A stretch of DNA of 33,476 nucleotides, from the IMG/VR virus record IMGVR_UViG_3300025759_009627, positions 1 through 33,476 of that record, one strand, 5' to 3'. The stretch is from a virus. The number at the start of each line of letters is the position of its first letter. Position 1 is the first letter of the stretch. Both the position numbers and the translations under genes were made by a program. Under the pieces are notes generated by a model that saw only the letters and a list, made by a program, of their open reading frames with translations, had not been told where the DNA came from and did no database searches. Below, in pieces: positions 1-8,133 of this stretch.

Positions 1-2
1 CA

Positions 3-2144
3 GATTGGTTTTGGGTAATAGATAGAGATTACGACTTTAATGGTAAACTTTTATATGTGCCTGGAAAGCATGAAAAAGAATATATACATGTATTTAAATG
101 GGGATTAGAGCATAGATATTTACCTGAGGTAATAGAACTTTGGGACGATAGAGTTGCAGGTATATATCTAGTACATAAAGAATTTGATTTCACAAAACAA
201 AAATTACATACTGAAATAGTACCTGTAAGATATGATATATTCTTTACAGATAATATAAATGACTATAATACTTTTAGTAGAAAAAGTAGAACAGATGCAT
301 TCTGGTTAGTAGATTCTGAACATGTTTTATCTGAGGTTATTAAATGGGTACCTCCTTACAGTGAACAAGGATATATTAATATATTTAAACTACCAGGCCA
401 ATTAGAGCACAAATACCCACGTAGTATAACAAATGTAAGTGATAACAGGTGTGGCGGAATAAAACTTGTACCAAAGGATTTTAATACACAAGACACAAAA
501 TACCAAGGCTTACTAACAGATGTAGAAATTATAGAGTTTGAAAAATTTGATAATGAACAAGAAGGTAGAAAAAATACTAAACACGAATGGTTTTGGGTAA
601 TAGACCCAGATGTAGATGTACATGATGACTTTAACTTTGACTTTATTCCAGACACCTGGGACGAAAATAAGACACATGTATGGCAAAAACTAAATCCTAT
701 TACAGGCAGACAGTACGATTATGGAGGTGTAATGCTATGTCCTAAAAAGGCACAAACAAAAGGTAGACCTAAATACATGCGAGAACCAGCCTGTACGCAA
801 AAGCAATATCCTATATATAATCTTACACCAGAAGACTATAAAAACGGCTTACAGAGCACATACGAGCGTCTATCGGGCATGTCTGAGCTTGATATGTACT
901 GGGTAGTAGATGCATTTACACAATTAGACCAGGACTTTGACTTTAGTTTTTACCCTACTCAGTGGGATAAAAATAATGTACATGTATTCAGTAACAGTAA
1001 AAATGAGTTTAGAAATGTAAGACTAGTGCCTAAAAATACATTTTTGGATAACCAATATTCAGATAAAGAGATAGCAAATAACAGTTTTAAAAACTTAAAA
1101 GAAATAAATGTTGTTGCAAGTGTAAAACCTAAATGGCCAGTAATAAAATTAGACACTTTAGATATAAAAGAGTTCAAAGAAAAAATTAAAAAAGTAAAAG
1201 AACCTTTTGTATGGACTGTAGACCCAGATGTAACAGAAAATAAAAGTTTATTAGACAGTGGTTTTATGCCTGTGATAACCGATGTAGATAAAATACATTG
1301 TTGGCAAAAACAAAACCCACTAAATATGAATGTTCATGGTTATGGCGGTGTAAGACTATGGCCAACAAGTATGAAATTTGACAAGATTAAATCAGACGAG
1401 CTTAGATTAAATAGATTTAGAAATTTGCAATATGTTAGAGAAGTAGGTAGTGTTAGTAAGCCTTTCGATATTGTGTATTTAAGTTATCATGAACCTGATG
1501 CTGATAAGAATTTTAGTAATTTACAGGATCATATCAGAAGCACAAATGCTACACTTAAACTTATATGGATAAGAGACATAAAAGGAATATTTAATGCACA
1601 TCAAACTGCGGCTACAAGAGTACAAAGTAAAATGTTTTGGGTTATAGATGCTGATGCTAAATTAATGAAAGATTTTGACTTCAGTTATATACCAGATGTT
1701 TATGATGAAGAAGTTGTTCATGTTTGGGGGAGTAAAAATCCAGTAAATGGATTAGAATATGGTTATGGAGGAGTAAAATTATTTCCTACAGAATTAGTTT
1801 TAAATGCAAATTCTTGGGGGATGGATTTTACAACTGGTTTAAGTAGTAGATTTAAATCCATGCCTCAGATTAGTTGTATAACCAAGTTTAACACAGACGC
1901 ATTTAGCACATGGAGAAGTGCTTTTAGAGAATGTGTTAAACTTACAATTAATGATGATGAGGAAAGTAGACAAAGATTAGACACTTGGATCAACACTAGG
2001 GGCGATGAGGAGTTTAGTGCAGAAGCAGTAAAAGGAGCACTAGAGGGAAAACAGTTCGCATTAGAAAATAAAAATAATGCTGAACAATTAAATAATATAA
2101 ATGACTTTGACTGGCTAGAGAAATTATGGAAGAAATCAATTTAG
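3..2144 (+). CDS. Repeated DXD-module protein, glycosyltransferase-like (5' partial)
   Basis: The reading frame is open to the left edge of the window, so the GTG at 57 is not the true start and the gene is truncated here. The protein is built from about six degenerate copies of one module: an aromatic-rich strand ending in Asp (for example FWVIDADA), then an acidic DF-F-P segment, an H-V-W/F strand and a YGGV-L-P strand. Copies begin near nucleotides 3, 294, 586, 894, 1203 and 1629. The last copy is the best preserved and follows a segment (YLSYHEPDADKNFSNL) that looks like the first strand of a GT-A fold, with DAD as a possible metal-binding DXD. Copies 2 and 4 have lost most of the motif. 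Glycosyltransferase activity is inferred from fold-like features; only the last copy looks potentially catalytic. The 3' end overlaps the next gene by 19 bases. Confidence 0.7.
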   Translation, partial: DWFWVIDRDYDFNGKLLYVPGKHEKEYIHVFKWGLEHRYLPEVIELWDDRVAGIYLVHKEFDFTKQKLHTEIVPVRYDIFFTDNINDYNTFSRKSRTDAFWLVDSEHVLSEVIKWVPPYSEQGYINIFKLPGQLEHKYPRSITNVSDNRCGGIKLVPKDFNTQDTKYQGLLTDVEIIEFEKFDNEQEGRKNTKHEWFWVIDPDVDVHDDFNFDFIPDTWDENKTHVWQKLNPITGRQYDYGGVMLCPKKAQTKGRPKYMREPACTQKQYPIYNLTPEDYKNGLQSTYERLSGMSELDMYWVVDAFTQLDQDFDFSFYPTQWDKNNVHVFSNSKNEFRNVRLVPKNTFLDNQYSDKEIANNSFKNLKEINVVASVKPKWPVIKLDTLDIKEFKEKIKKVKEPFVWTVDPDVTENKSLLDSGFMPVITDVDKIHCWQKQNPLNMNVHGYGGVRLWPTSMKFDKIKSDELRLNRFRNLQYVREVGSVSKPFDIVYLSYHEPDADKNFSNLQDHIRSTNATLKLIWIRDIKGIFNAHQTAATRVQSKMFWVIDADAKLMKDFDFSYIPDVYDEEVVHVWGSKNPVNGLEYGYGGVKLFPTELVLNANSWGMDFTTGLSSRFKSMPQISCITKFNTDAFSTWRSAFRECVKLTINDDEESRQRLDTWINTRGDEEFSAEAVKGALEGKQFALENKNNAEQLNNINDFDWLEKLWKKSI

Positions 2145-2803
2145 TAAATTGGCAAAAAGTTACAGAATATATAGACAATGGCTTTTGGCAACCTACACCT
2201 AGTTATTTCGAACATATAGTTCAACATGGCAATTATTATCCACAACATGCTTTCAGTAAAGGACAGTTAGCCAGTAAGAGTTGGCTACTCAAGGAATTAA
2301 ATCATACTTATCCTAAAGTACCCAAACCTACAATAGCAATATTAGGTAGTTGGATTGGTGCTTTGATAGAGCCTTTACATAAAAGCATTCCTATAGAACG
2401 TATATATGGCATAGACGCAGATGCAGAAGCAATAGAAAAATCAGAAAAACTTAATCAACCTTTTGTACAGGACAGTTGGAAGTATAAAGGCGTAGTAGCA
2501 GATGTAGATATGTTAGATTGTAGTGCTATGGAGTTTGAAACAAGTGGTGAATTAATTAATGTAAAACCAGATTGGATAATTAACACCAGTTGTGAGCATA
2601 TGAGTACAGGTTGGTTTGATACTGTAGATAGTGATCAACTAATTATTATGCAAACAAATAATTCAGAAGAGTTTGACGGACATATAAACCCATGTTATAC
2701 TGCAAAAGATATGCAAGAAAAATATCCCCTATCTAAATTACATTATATAGGAGCAATGGAAACTCCTGCTTATACAAGATTTATGCAAATAGGATATAAA
2801 TGA
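2126..2803 (+). CDS. Class I SAM-dependent methyltransferase-like protein
   Basis: This 225-residue protein has the outline of a Rossmann methyltransferase. A hydrophobic strand followed by GSWIG (residues 74-78) stands where motif I is expected, and GIDADAEAIE (about 95-104) resembles the acidic motif II that binds the ribose of SAM. A DWIINTSCEHM stretch follows at the position of motif IV. Motif I is not the usual GxGxG, so SAM binding is likely but not certain. The substrate is unknown. The gene overlaps the repeated DXD-module gene upstream and shares an ATGA stop/start with the ATPase downstream, so the three appear to be translationally coupled. The glycan-type neighbour suggests a sugar or surface substrate, but this is only context. 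Confidence 0.65.
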   Translation: MEEINLVNWQKVTEYIDNGFWQPTPSYFEHIVQHGNYYPQHAFSKGQLASKSWLLKELNHTYPKVPKPTIAILGSWIGALIEPLHKSIPIERIYGIDADAEAIEKSEKLNQPFVQDSWKYKGVVADVDMLDCSAMEFETSGELINVKPDWIINTSCEHMSTGWFDTVDSDQLIIMQTNNSEEFDGHINPCYTAKDMQEKYPLSKLHYIGAMETPAYTRFMQIGYK

Positions 2804-3351
2804 TAGTAATTAATTTTTTTGGAGGCCCTAATTCGGGTAAGTCTACACAGGCGGCTGGTTTATTTCATAAAATGAAAATAGAAGGCTATAGTATTGAACA
2901 TGTAAACGAATACGCAAAGATGTGTGTTTGGGAAAATAGAATGGAAATATTAGAAGACCAACTTTATGTAATGGCGAAACAAAATCGTAGAGTAAAAAGA
3001 TTAAAAGGTAAGGTTGATTTTTGTGTTACAGACTCTCCTATATTACTTAGTTCAATATATAGAACAGCATACGGAGAACCTCACTATAGTGATCTTATAG
3101 ATAAACTGTCACACGAGTGTTACAACGGATATTATAATATTAATTTTATGTGTAAAAGAGAAAATCAAGGATATACAAGAAATCAAAGATCTTTAGATTA
3201 TGAAAATGCACTAAAAATAGACGAGTCTATATATAAAATGTTTAGAGATTATAAGATACCATTCTATCATTTAGATGTAAATAAAGATAGTGTAGATGTT
3301 GCATATAAGTATGTACAAAAAAGATATTTAAAAAGCAAATCTAAAACCTAA
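2800..3351 (+). CDS. P-loop ATPase/kinase-like protein (AAA_28 type)
   Basis: The protein has 183 residues. The N terminus has a clear Walker A loop, GGPNSGKST (residues 8-16), directly after the first beta strand, and VTDSPILL (near residue 75) fits a Walker B or lid-proximal Asp. Size and layout resemble the small AAA_28/NadR-kinase-like NTPases often found in phages, which phosphorylate nucleotides or related small molecules; the real substrate is unknown. The start overlaps the preceding methyltransferase-like gene by four bases (ATGA). The 3' end runs 24 bases into the 3' end of the convergent lipoprotein gene, with no terminator visible between them. Confidence 0.75.
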   Translation: MIVINFFGGPNSGKSTQAAGLFHKMKIEGYSIEHVNEYAKMCVWENRMEILEDQLYVMAKQNRRVKRLKGKVDFCVTDSPILLSSIYRTAYGEPHYSDLIDKLSHECYNGYYNINFMCKRENQGYTRNQRSLDYENALKIDESIYKMFRDYKIPFYHLDVNKDSVDVAYKYVQKRYLKSKSKT

Positions 3352-5739
3352 TTCATAAGTTTCGTTATTTTCTGTATCTACAGAAGCATTTAAATAAAAA
3401 TCCCCAAATACATGAGTAAAACTAGCTCTCCCAATAACAATTTCATTGTTATAAGAATATTTTAAAACATCAGCAAAATTTATTTTAGTATTCCCCATAG
3501 TAGTATAATAATCGATACCCGCAGTTAAGAAAGTTTGTCCTAATTTGGTATTATATAAGGCATTTATATCTGCAAAAACATTTAAACCTTGCATACTAAA
3601 TTCATTGACTTTTACATTATAATTGCTATTTTGTTCTTTAAAACTTTCAATCCAGGTGTAACTAAAACCAGCACCAGCTCTGTAAAAATAGTTGTCTTTT
3701 AAAGGCATCATGAACTCTGTAAATGTGTTTAAAGACTTATACTCAACATCAGCAACACCAGTGCCATACCATTTAGTTCTATTATGTCCTTTATTTGTAA
3801 CATCTGTATAAAATACACCTATGTGCATATTATCTATATTAGTATCTATAGCAAATAAACCGCCCTGAGCATTGCCAGACAGCTCTCCTACCGTTATTCC
3901 GTAATCATTGCCGCTCCAACTGTATCCTTTTAATGTATTATTGTCTATATTACTGTAAAATACTTTAGTACCCAAAGTTTGTTTGCGTAAATCTCTTGTG
4001 AGTTTAAAGTTGTTAAACACACCATCCACATAACCATAAGGTTTTGTAGTAATATCGTGTTGCATTTCAGCAAAAGGTGGATCTAACACTTGGAAAAATG
4101 TATTTGTAGACTGATTAGATGAATCAGTATTCCTAGAACCTATAAAGTCATACCAATGTTTCCCATCTATTTCTACAGCATGATAAGACCTACCATCTGC
4201 AAACCTTGGAAAATCGTTGTATAATGTAAATGTATCGCCATCATTTAATAGCACATAAGTTTCACTATTGCTATCAACAATATCTAAATCACCGTCATTA
4301 TCAAAATCAACTATCATAAGATATCCTTCACCGTTCCATAATTGAGGATTGTTTATGCCTCCATTTGCGTATGTAGTGTTTCCATATTGTGATGTGACAT
4401 CAGTAAAACTATTACCGCCATTATTTTTAAAAAACTGAATCATTCTACCTTGATAATATGGGTCTTTTTTTGTAGAAGCAACTACAATATCTAAATAACC
4501 GTCACCATTAAAATCTATTACAGCCATGCTGTTAGCATTACCATTTTCTCCATAGTAATTGTCAGGTAATTCTAACCAAGGTCTATTGCGCCAATCATTT
4601 GTGCCGTCATTAAAGAATACAGCACCAGTGCTATTTTCGTATGTTTCTCCAAATCCATATTCTCTGGATAATACAGGATTGAACCATCCAACTGCTACAT
4701 CACCAAAACCATCATTATCAAAATCACCAACTGAAGCCGTTGTAGCCCATAACATGCCTTTACTAGGGTCTTGATTAACTTGCCATGGCTCAGGTATTTT
4801 AGGAAAATTATTATTAACTGAAAAATTTCCATTGCCGTCATTTATAAGCATAGCCCAAGGTAATATTTTATTATCCCAAGTATTATCGTGGATAGGTAAA
4901 AATATATCTATGTCACCATCTCCTTCACTATCGCCTATAGCAATATCATGTGAAAATATAGGCCCGTAATCTGTATTAAAAAATAATTCATTGGGCAAAT
5001 GACTATGACTAACATCAACTAACTTTCCATTATTACTTAATATTAGATTACTAACACTAAAGAAATCATCAATGCCGTCTCCATTAAAATCTGCTACTGC
5101 TGGATTTCTAAAATGCCCACTCCAACCACAACTTCTATAAGGATCGCCTTGTGTTTCCTGTGTTACAAATTGTAAATTTATACCACCACCATTTAGACAA
5201 GGTGCACCACCTTCAAATAAATCTTGGCTTAACTCAAAATGTCCTGATCCATCATTTATCCATGCCATAAGAGTGGATTCAGGAACAAACTCGTTATCTC
5301 CTCCGTACCAATTCCATAAATAAAAATCCCAATGTCCATCTCCGTTAAGATCTGCTTGTCTAACCATTCCTTCATTTACAAATGACCATGGACCATTACT
5401 TTCATCACCACAGTCGTCACATCCATTATGGTTTCCATATATTGTAGATTGTAAAAAACCATAATCTGCTATCTTAAATTTTTCTGTAGGGGCAGGTAAA
5501 CCTGTAGTTGTATATGAAGTCATTGTATGAACTATTTTAACTTCATCGCTATAGCCTTCTATATCTAAACTTGTTGTAATACTCCAATCAGTAAAAGGAA
5601 TACGTTTATCAGTCTCTGTCGTTGTTCCTCCACTATTAGAAGGTGGAGTTGGTGTTGGTGTAACTCCTGCGGAGCCTCCACCACTAGCACAGGCACCTAA
5701 AAATAATACTAAAACAATACTAAGTGTTTTCTTTAACAT
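3328..5739 (-). CDS. VCBS/FG-GAP beta-propeller lipoprotein with C-terminal outer-membrane barrel
   Basis: I place the start at the ATG at 5739, which gives an 803-residue protein with a textbook lipoprotein signal (KK, hydrophobic core, lipobox LGAC with Cys17). An upstream in-frame ATG at 5790 would bury that signal. AGGGGG lies 8 bases before the chosen start, inside the preceding SWIM gene. After a Pro/Thr/Gly-rich linker there are six calcium-binding DxNxDGxxD-type loops (about residues 130, 217, 270, 339, 409 and 478), the pattern of FG-GAP/VCBS beta-propeller blades. Residues from about 590 to the end alternate polar and aromatic residues and finish in FRFAF, a terminal Phe typical of outer-membrane barrels. 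The likely place is the host cell surface. The role is unknown; adhesion, receptor masking or superinfection exclusion are possible. Confidence 0.8.
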   Translation of the reverse strand: MLKKTLSIVLVLFLGACASGGGSAGVTPTPTPPSNSGGTTTETDKRIPFTDWSITTSLDIEGYSDEVKIVHTMTSYTTTGLPAPTEKFKIADYGFLQSTIYGNHNGCDDCGDESNGPWSFVNEGMVRQADLNGDGHWDFYLWNWYGGDNEFVPESTLMAWINDGSGHFELSQDLFEGGAPCLNGGGINLQFVTQETQGDPYRSCGWSGHFRNPAVADFNGDGIDDFFSVSNLILSNNGKLVDVSHSHLPNELFFNTDYGPIFSHDIAIGDSEGDGDIDIFLPIHDNTWDNKILPWAMLINDGNGNFSVNNNFPKIPEPWQVNQDPSKGMLWATTASVGDFDNDGFGDVAVGWFNPVLSREYGFGETYENSTGAVFFNDGTNDWRNRPWLELPDNYYGENGNANSMAVIDFNGDGYLDIVVASTKKDPYYQGRMIQFFKNNGGNSFTDVTSQYGNTTYANGGINNPQLWNGEGYLMIVDFDNDGDLDIVDSNSETYVLLNDGDTFTLYNDFPRFADGRSYHAVEIDGKHWYDFIGSRNTDSSNQSTNTFFQVLDPPFAEMQHDITTKPYGYVDGVFNNFKLTRDLRKQTLGTKVFYSNIDNNTLKGYSWSGNDYGITVGELSGNAQGGLFAIDTNIDNMHIGVFYTDVTNKGHNRTKWYGTGVADVEYKSLNTFTEFMMPLKDNYFYRAGAGFSYTWIESFKEQNSNYNVKVNEFSMQGLNVFADINALYNTKLGQTFLTAGIDYYTTMGNTKINFADVLKYSYNNEIVIGRASFTHVFGDFYLNASVDTENNETYELGFRFAF

Positions 5740-6025
5740 GTTTACAATTCCCCCTAAATGTGTAACCTGGACAACTACATTTGCCGTCATCTATAATATA
5801 AACTTTACCATTACTGCCTTTTACCTGAATAATATCAGAGGCTAATTGTTCTGGTCTTTCGCCTATCTTTTTAAACTTGCGTCTTGTCTTGCTAAATTGT
5901 TTTATTGGATTTTTAAATACTTTATCATTGTGTTGAACAAGTTGCCCTGCACTATTAATATGATAAACACCATTTGCAACTGGGTATTTGCCCCAATCAG
6001 TTATTTCCTGTAGTATCTCAATCAT
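5720..6025 (-). CDS. SWIM zinc-finger protein
   Basis: A small 101-residue basic protein. Its C terminus carries the SWIM zinc-binding signature CxC-x8-CxH (Cys83, Cys85, Cys94, His96). SWIM domains bind DNA or proteins in bacterial SNF2 ATPases, transposases and archaeal recombination factors. Residues 41-55 are rich in Lys and Arg, which fits nucleic-acid binding. The start is supported by GGAG seven bases upstream and by a strong promoter at 6053-6080. The last 20 bases overlap the lipoprotein gene, and the codons of the zinc knuckle also contain that gene's ribosome binding site, so the two are probably co-translated. What it regulates is unknown. Confidence 0.75.
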   Translation of the reverse strand: MIEILQEITDWGKYPVANGVYHINSAGQLVQHNDKVFKNPIKQFSKTRRKFKKIGERPEQLASDIIQVKGSNGKVYIIDDGKCSCPGYTFRGNCKHVKENT

Positions 6026-6052
6026 ATGTTACTCCTAACATTTATACTACAT

Positions 6053-6080
6053 ATTATAGCAAATTTTACTATAATGTCAA
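6053..6080 (-). promoter_or_regulatory. Sigma-70-type promoter for the SWIM/lipoprotein operon
   Basis: On the minus strand a perfect -35 (TTGACA) and perfect -10 (TATAAT) are separated by 16 bases. The -10 is preceded by TTTGC, so it also has an extended -10 (TGn). It lies 28 bases upstream of the SWIM gene start and just downstream of the moxR terminator. Confidence 0.85.
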
Positions 6081-6103
6081 GTTATAAATGTAGATTTTTA
6101 AGT

Positions 6104-6130
6104 CAAAAAAAGACCCCATTAAGGGGTCTT
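6104..6130 (-). terminator. Intrinsic terminator after moxR
   Basis: An eight-base-pair GC-rich stem (AAGACCCC paired with GGGGTCTT, loop of five) is followed on the minus strand by a run of seven U residues at 6105-6111. It ends the moxR transcript before the next promoter begins. Confidence 0.85.
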
Positions 6131-6131
6131 C

Positions 6132-6185
6132 AAAATCCAGGTGCTCTTAGGTAGGGAGTAACATAGGTAGGCGCACAAGGATTTT
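6132..6185 (-). ncRNA. Structured 3' UTR / candidate small RNA with loop complementary to nearby ribosome binding sites
   Basis: Directly after the moxR stop the minus-strand RNA can fold into AAAATCC/GGATTTT (7 bp), a symmetric 2x2 internal loop, then GTGC/GCAC (4 bp), closed by a 28-base loop. The loop holds TATGTTACTCC, an exact 11-base reverse complement of the SD and first AUG base of the SWIM gene. TTACTCCCTACC in the same loop matches the moxR SD region in 11 of 12 positions. The terminator follows at once, so a short RNA processed from or starting in this region is plausible. I see no dedicated promoter for it. Confidence 0.45.
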
Positions 6186-6190
6186 AATAA

Positions 6191-7300
6191 TTAGACTATA
6201 TATTTGATATACCTTTTACTAAAGGTCTCCCTAAGTTTAGTATCTAAATCAGTTCTAACATTGAACTTAATCTGATAGTCTTTCATAATTGTTCTTAACA
6301 AGAACACAACCATTTCAGGCTCAAAATTATCAAAAGCAAACGATACAACATTGTTTAAAGCCTTTTTAAACTCTGGGGTAATACTTGGTTTCTTTTGATA
6401 TTCCTCATTTAGTTCGTAAGCAAGGCCTACAACTAATGAATACTTTGCACTAATCTCTGAACTAACTTTACCATCAAGTTTTTTAACGGAACCGTCTATA
6501 ACTTGACTTGGGTTAGGAAGATGTTTAGCAACCTTTCTGTGTTCTACAAATTTAATAGCCATTCCCTCGCCTATGGCTCCTGATATTTCTGCTTTTTGTT
6601 CAAATGAACTAGCAGAATTAAAGCCATCAACATTAAGCATTTCACTTACAAAATTCCAACTTCTTGGTGTAGCAAATGCCTGTGAGGAACTTTTTGCGTC
6701 AAAGTCAAACAAGTCGCCTTTACTGTAAGTTAAGTAACCTACAACATCAGGATGAACATTGTTATTCACTGCCCATTGTTGCCAATCTTCAAAATTGACA
6801 TCCATGTTGATATGACGGAATCTGTTTGCCAACGGTGCCGGCATTCTAAATGTAACACCTCTGTCAGTCTCACGGTTACCTGCCGCAACAATTCTTACAT
6901 TGTCAGGTAGTTCGTATTGTCCAACTTTTCTGTTCAATACTAACTGATAAGCCGCCGCTTGTACACTAGGAGGTGCTGAGTTTAACTCATCTAAAAATAG
7001 TACCACTGTATCAAACTGCTCAGCAAATTCTTTTGATGGCAAGTCTGTTGGCGGTGACCATTCCATAGTGTTTGTTTCAGGATTCCTAAAAGGATACCCT
7101 CTTAGGTCTGTTGGTTCAAGAAGTGCTAAACGCATGTCAATAATTGAAGCAGTCCCAAGATCGCCACTATTAACAATTTGTTCAACAAGTTCTGATTTAC
7201 CTATGCCTGGTGCTCCCCAGACAAAAATCGGTCTGTTAGCCTTCATAGCCCTTAGGACTACAGGTTTTACTTCCGATGCTCTTACTTTAAGTGTTTCCAT
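6191..7300 (-). CDS. moxR: MoxR-family AAA+ ATPase
   Basis: A 369-residue AAA+ protein. Walker A is GAPGIGKS (residues 29-36), Walker B is VLFLDEL (Asp104-Glu105), and a sensor-1-like VAAGNRETD follows. MoxR ATPases remodel or activate protein complexes together with von Willebrand factor A (VWA) partners, often with metal insertion. A matching VWA/metallopeptidase-like protein is encoded far away at 31892-33220 under a near-identical promoter and leader. The gene has its own promoter (7332-7359), an SD of AAGGAG and its own terminator, so it is a single-gene unit. MoxR/VWA pairs recur in marine T4-like phages; their target there is not established. Confidence 0.9.
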   Translation of the reverse strand: METLKVRASEVKPVVLRAMKANRPIFVWGAPGIGKSELVEQIVNSGDLGTASIIDMRLALLEPTDLRGYPFRNPETNTMEWSPPTDLPSKEFAEQFDTVVLFLDELNSAPPSVQAAAYQLVLNRKVGQYELPDNVRIVAAGNRETDRGVTFRMPAPLANRFRHINMDVNFEDWQQWAVNNNVHPDVVGYLTYSKGDLFDFDAKSSSQAFATPRSWNFVSEMLNVDGFNSASSFEQKAEISGAIGEGMAIKFVEHRKVAKHLPNPSQVIDGSVKKLDGKVSSEISAKYSLVVGLAYELNEEYQKKPSITPEFKKALNNVVSFAFDNFEPEMVVFLLRTIMKDYQIKFNVRTDLDTKLRETFSKRYIKYIV

Positions 7301-7331
7301 AATTTACTCCTTACCTTTAAATTATGTATAT

Positions 7332-7359
7332 ACTATAGCACAAAAAGAGATATTGTCAA
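7332..7359 (-). promoter_or_regulatory. Sigma-70-type promoter for moxR
   Basis: The minus strand reads TTGACA, 16 bases, then TATAGT, with TGTGC before the -10. It lies 32 bases upstream of the moxR start, which has AAGGAG at good spacing. Confidence 0.8.
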
Positions 7360-7388
7360 CACCTTTTTTAAATTATTTTTAACTTTTT

Positions 7389-7826
7389 TTACTCTATTAT
7401 ATCAATGAACGATTCTATGTCATTTCCGTTGATTTTATACCAACTAGCATCTTCACGATTGTAGAGAACCATCTTTTTCTTAGTAAAATAGTATGGCCAT
7501 TGCATTTGATTATCTAAAACCAAATACATTCTGGGAGTAGGAAATATGCTGTGATTAAATTCAAAGTACTCAAAATTACGTTTTAATAATTCATTTCCTA
7601 AATGGGTAAGTCTTAATCCTTCTGGCTTTCCTTTACTGATTCTAAAGTTTTGAAAAATTTTATAACCTAATTTTTCTTTAGGTAAAGATTTAAATGTTTC
7701 GTAATGTTTACTGTTCTTAGGTATTCCAGGTATTCTAGATGAATTTTTTAACAAGCCTTCTTGTATAATTTTAAAGATAGTATCTATTACTTTATATTGT
7801 AATGGTATTTCACTTTTTGAGGTCAT
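7389..7826 (-). CDS. Hypothetical protein (145 aa)
   Basis: I do not recognise this protein. It is basic in its first two thirds, with LRLTHLGNELLKR (near residues 71-83) resembling a small helical, winged-helix-like segment. The C-terminal part is rich in aromatic residues (WPYYF, WYKING). The start overlaps the end of the 100-residue gene upstream by 17 bases. It is the last gene of the long operon that begins at 14907; no terminator hairpin is visible between its stop and the moxR promoter, so transcripts may run on into moxR. Confidence 0.65.
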   Translation of the reverse strand: MTSKSEIPLQYKVIDTIFKIIQEGLLKNSSRIPGIPKNSKHYETFKSLPKEKLGYKIFQNFRISKGKPEGLRLTHLGNELLKRNFEYFEFNHSIFPTPRMYLVLDNQMQWPYYFTKKKMVLYNREDASWYKINGNDIESFIDIIE

Positions 7827-8112
7827 TTTCAGACACTTCAGGTCCTTTTACCATTTTGCAAACCTTGAAGTCTTCACAAGAAAAAATGCCATTTAAACGT
7901 TCAGCAAGGTTAAAAGCATGGCCTGGATTACTAAAGGATACTTTTTTATATTTAGGTCCTGGATAAGAAACTAAGGTGTGTAATGTTCGTAAATTAATAG
8001 GCTGGTCCTTGTAGAAAACACTATAGATTGCTTCTGCTTCTAGAACCTGCTCTGCTTTGTAAGTTGTTTTATTAACAACTTCTAATAAAACTTTTGGTTT
8101 TGGTCTGCTCAT
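7810..8112 (-). CDS. Conserved marine T4-like phage protein of unknown function
   Basis: A 100-residue protein beginning MSRPKPKVLLEVVNKTTYK. From memory, proteins with this opening are common in cyanophage and pelagiphage genomes, but no function is known to me. No catalytic motif is visible; the single Cys pair (SCEDFKVC) is not a clear metal site. Its translation start is unusual: the SD sits in the loop of a perfect eight-base-pair hairpin ending one base from the ATG, and a late-promoter-like ATAAATA lies just upstream. This suggests separate, late or structure-controlled expression. Confidence 0.7.
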   Translation of the reverse strand: MSRPKPKVLLEVVNKTTYKAEQVLEAEAIYSVFYKDQPINLRTLHTLVSYPGPKYKKVSFSNPGHAFNLAERLNGIFSCEDFKVCKMVKGPEVSENDLKK

Positions 8113-8132
8113 GTGTATAGTCTCCTATACAC
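8113..8132 (-). promoter_or_regulatory. Hairpin enclosing the ribosome binding site of the 100-aa gene
   Basis: In the minus-strand RNA, GUGUAUAG and CUAUACAC form a perfect eight-base-pair stem around a GAGA tetraloop. The Shine-Dalgarno AGGAGA spans the loop and closing pairs, and the ATG follows directly. Stable folding would hide or present the ribosome site. Confidence 0.6.
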
Positions 8133-8133
8133 T

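Noticed and set aside
57-59. GTG at 57 as the start of the first plus-strand gene
   Set aside because: The same frame stays open to the window edge and encodes another copy of the repeat (FWVID at 9-23), so the gene is truncated rather than starting here.
3352-3400. Terminator between the convergent ATPase and lipoprotein genes
   Set aside because: No stem with a following U run is visible; the genes simply overlap at their 3' ends.
5740-5790. ATG at 5790 as the start of the VCBS lipoprotein
   Set aside because: It would put 17 residues before a textbook lipoprotein signal peptide; the ATG at 5739 has AGGGGG at proper spacing.
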